Below are positions 63,065 through 64,000 of a stretch of DNA of 64,000 bases, piece by piece. The stretch is from Candidatus Iainarchaeum sp. GTDB taxonomy: Archaea; Iainarchaeota; Iainarchaeia; Iainarchaeales; UBA10191. The notes under the pieces were generated by a model. That model ran no database searches and was not told where the DNA came from. It saw only the letters and a list, made by a program, of their open reading frames with translations. Each line of letters opens with the position of its first letter. Within the stretch, counting starts at the first letter, position 1. The translations under genes and the position numbers were made by a program. The stretch covers positions 62,001-126,000 of the forward strand of contig JAUSFL010000008.1 of NCBI GenBank assembly GCA_030649735.1, written 5' to 3'.

Positions 63065-63659
63065 ATTCTTTAATGGCTTCCAAAAGCTCTGGGTCTATTA
63101 ATTCCAGCTTTTCCTTGATTTCCGGAATGTTTGCTTCAGTGTCCTTGCACCCGTCCTTGAGCAATAAGACCGCCTGGTTTGGAATGCCCGCCATTGAAAG
63201 CTTGTCCATTCCCAAATGCACTTCAGCATTGCACGCGACTCCCACGACTGCCTTTGGCTTGTATTTTAAAACCAGTTTTTCAAGCATTGAGCCTCCAGGC
63301 ACGCAAGCCACTCTCAAATAGCCCAAATCTTCCGCAAGTTTCTTGATTTTAGGCAGTTGGCAGCTGTTGCATTGCGAACATCCCTTAAAGTCTAGCCCGT
63401 CATCTGAATAATTGGACTTGCATTTGGTGCTGCTTCGCAGGCAATGCGGCAAAAAAAGCATTCTTTGGCTGTAAGGCACTTGCCTGAACCTGCTTTCATT
63501 CAATTTGTTCCTTAACTCAACGTGAGTGAACTCCACCATTCTTCCAGAAAGCCCTAAGTCTTTCGCGATTTTTGTGGCTATTGAGGCTGCGTTCTGGTGG
63601 CCTGTAACGTCAATCAGTGAAGCAATTTCTTGCCTGATTTTTTGGATTATTGAAGGCAT
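63045..63659 (-). CDS. DUF116 protein with Cys cluster
   Basis: This 204-residue protein has the DUF116 features: MLFLPHCLRSSTKC, DFKGCSQCNSCQLPKI, VACVPGGSMLEKLV and AVVGVACNAEVHLGM. The clustered Cys probably bind an iron-sulphur centre. In some genomes DUF116 is near lipoate/biotin or tRNA genes, but its role is not established. It overlaps the convergent YkgJ-like gene by 20 bp. Confidence 0.85.
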   Translation of the reverse strand: MPSIIQKIRQEIASLIDVTGHQNAASIATKIAKDLGLSGRMVEFTHVELRNKLNESRFRQVPYSQRMLFLPHCLRSSTKCKSNYSDDGLDFKGCSQCNSCQLPKIKKLAEDLGYLRVACVPGGSMLEKLVLKYKPKAVVGVACNAEVHLGMDKLSMAGIPNQAVLLLKDGCKDTEANIPEIKEKLELIDPELLEAIKEFKARKA

Positions 63660-63782
63660 GCTTTAACATACAATTTAATGAAGGCAAAAAATTAAAAAAT
63701 GCCCTCGTCGAACCTATCCCTAAAAAGGTAATATGCCCTACTTTTACTGGGTTTAAAGGTAAGCAAGTTGTGTTAGAAAGAG
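63660..63782 (-). promoter_or_regulatory. Leader or small RNA region upstream of DUF116
   Basis: A TATA-like ACCTTTAAACCCAG lies near 63747-63757 on the minus strand, about 90 bp before ATG 63659, so the transcript has a leader. The leader contains two copies of AGGGCAT, the second followed by six T. It could be an untranslated leader with attenuation or a separate small RNA; no known riboswitch is recognised. Confidence 0.3.
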
Positions 63783-63806
63783 AAAAAATGGGGCGTTTTA
63801 AGCCCC
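63783..63806 (-). terminator. Intrinsic terminator after the LamG-like gene
   Basis: Inverted repeat GGGGC/GCCCC (63802-63806 and 63790-63794) with loop TTAAAAC is followed on the minus strand by ATTTTTTC. It lies 38 bp after the stop of the truncated gene at 63844. Confidence 0.75.
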
Positions 63807-63843
63807 TGACTGTTTAGTTTTGAATTTCTTGCTGTCAAACTGC

Positions 63844-64000
63844 TTAATTTGGGAAGAATTCTCCGGGCATAACTATTCCTTTAGCTACTTGGATTTCATC
63901 AACTGCTCCATTAATTGATGGTACTACGTCGCATCCATAACCGCTTGCTAAAAACTTCATTGAATTGTTTCCGCTAGTTCCGCCCAAGGGAGCGACAATA
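63844..64000 (-). CDS. LamG/concanavalin-like protein, C-terminal end only
   Basis: Reading from the window edge to a TAA at 63844-63846 gives the last 51 residues of a larger protein. The sequence includes INGAVDEIQVAKGIVMPGEF, which matches the last strands of LamG-like (concanavalin-type) domains. Such domains bind carbohydrate or protein at the cell surface. The start is outside the window. Confidence 0.6.
   Translation of the reverse strand, partial: IVAPLGGTSGNNSMKFLASGYGCDVVPSINGAVDEIQVAKGIVMPGEFFPN

Overview
This window looks like part of a compact archaeal genome. The evidence is a split archaeal RNA polymerase operon (rpoH-rpoB''-rpoB'-rpoA'-rpoA''), archaeal EF-1alpha, EF-2, S10, S12, S7 and L30e, deoxyhypusine synthase, RtcB with archease, two tRNA genes with introns after position 37, and TATA boxes about 26 bp before leaderless starts. 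No tRNA encodes CCA. Short spacers, many 1-4 nt stop/start overlaps and many orphan surface proteins suggest a DPANN-like lineage or a small euryarchaeote. That placement is inference; no rRNA is present to test it.

Layout. 1-11.5 kb is a surface-protein and RNA-repair region: a truncated beta-helix protein, a stomatin, an operon for a tyrosine-rich secreted protein, a large anchored surface protein and a hidden 34-residue basic protein, then RtcB, a methyltransferase, archease, membrane proteins and small secreted proteins. 11.5-25.5 kb is the transcription/translation operon on the minus strand, with an 82-residue membrane protein inserted between rpoB' and rpoA'. 25.7-36.8 kb holds an APC permease, pyruvate phosphate dikinase, a divergent Nramp transporter coupled to a PRC-MgtE_N-CBS protein, a CooC/MinD-like ATPase, and a LAGLIDADG protein abutting an intron-containing tRNA-Asp.

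36.9-45.6 kb carries CTP synthase, a PadR-controlled MacB-type ABC system with a surface subunit, a DUF475 membrane protein, and an agmatinase/deoxyhypusine synthase pair for aIF5A modification. 45.6-54.2 kb has a three-gene lipoprotein/membrane/phosphohistidine-swivel operon, DUF3326, an intron-containing tRNA-Tyr, PAP2 phosphatase, a PLD-type nuclease and glutamate 5-kinase. 54.3-64 kb has a 1097-residue beta-helix/Fn3/DNRLRE/dockerin protein, tRNA-Pro with an unusual AGG anticodon behind a candidate C/D box sRNA, an anchored HtrA-like protease, a radical SAM protein resembling the tetraether lipid synthase (Tes) family, tRNA-Thr, a YkgJ-like Cys-cluster protein, DUF116, and the end of a LamG-like protein.

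How the parts fit. RtcB and archease are the ligase and activator needed to join the exons of the two intron-containing tRNAs found here. The rpo/ribosomal operon is the expression core. Many secreted, lipidated or C-terminally anchored proteins point to an elaborate cell surface. The candidates for undescribed biology are the Tyr-rich surface operon, the tRNA anomalies (G55 in both intron-containing tRNAs, A34 in tRNA-Pro, an sRNA-tRNA tandem), the Nramp/MgtE-sensor module, the orphan phosphohistidine-swivel operon, and the Tes-like operon with two small unknown partners.
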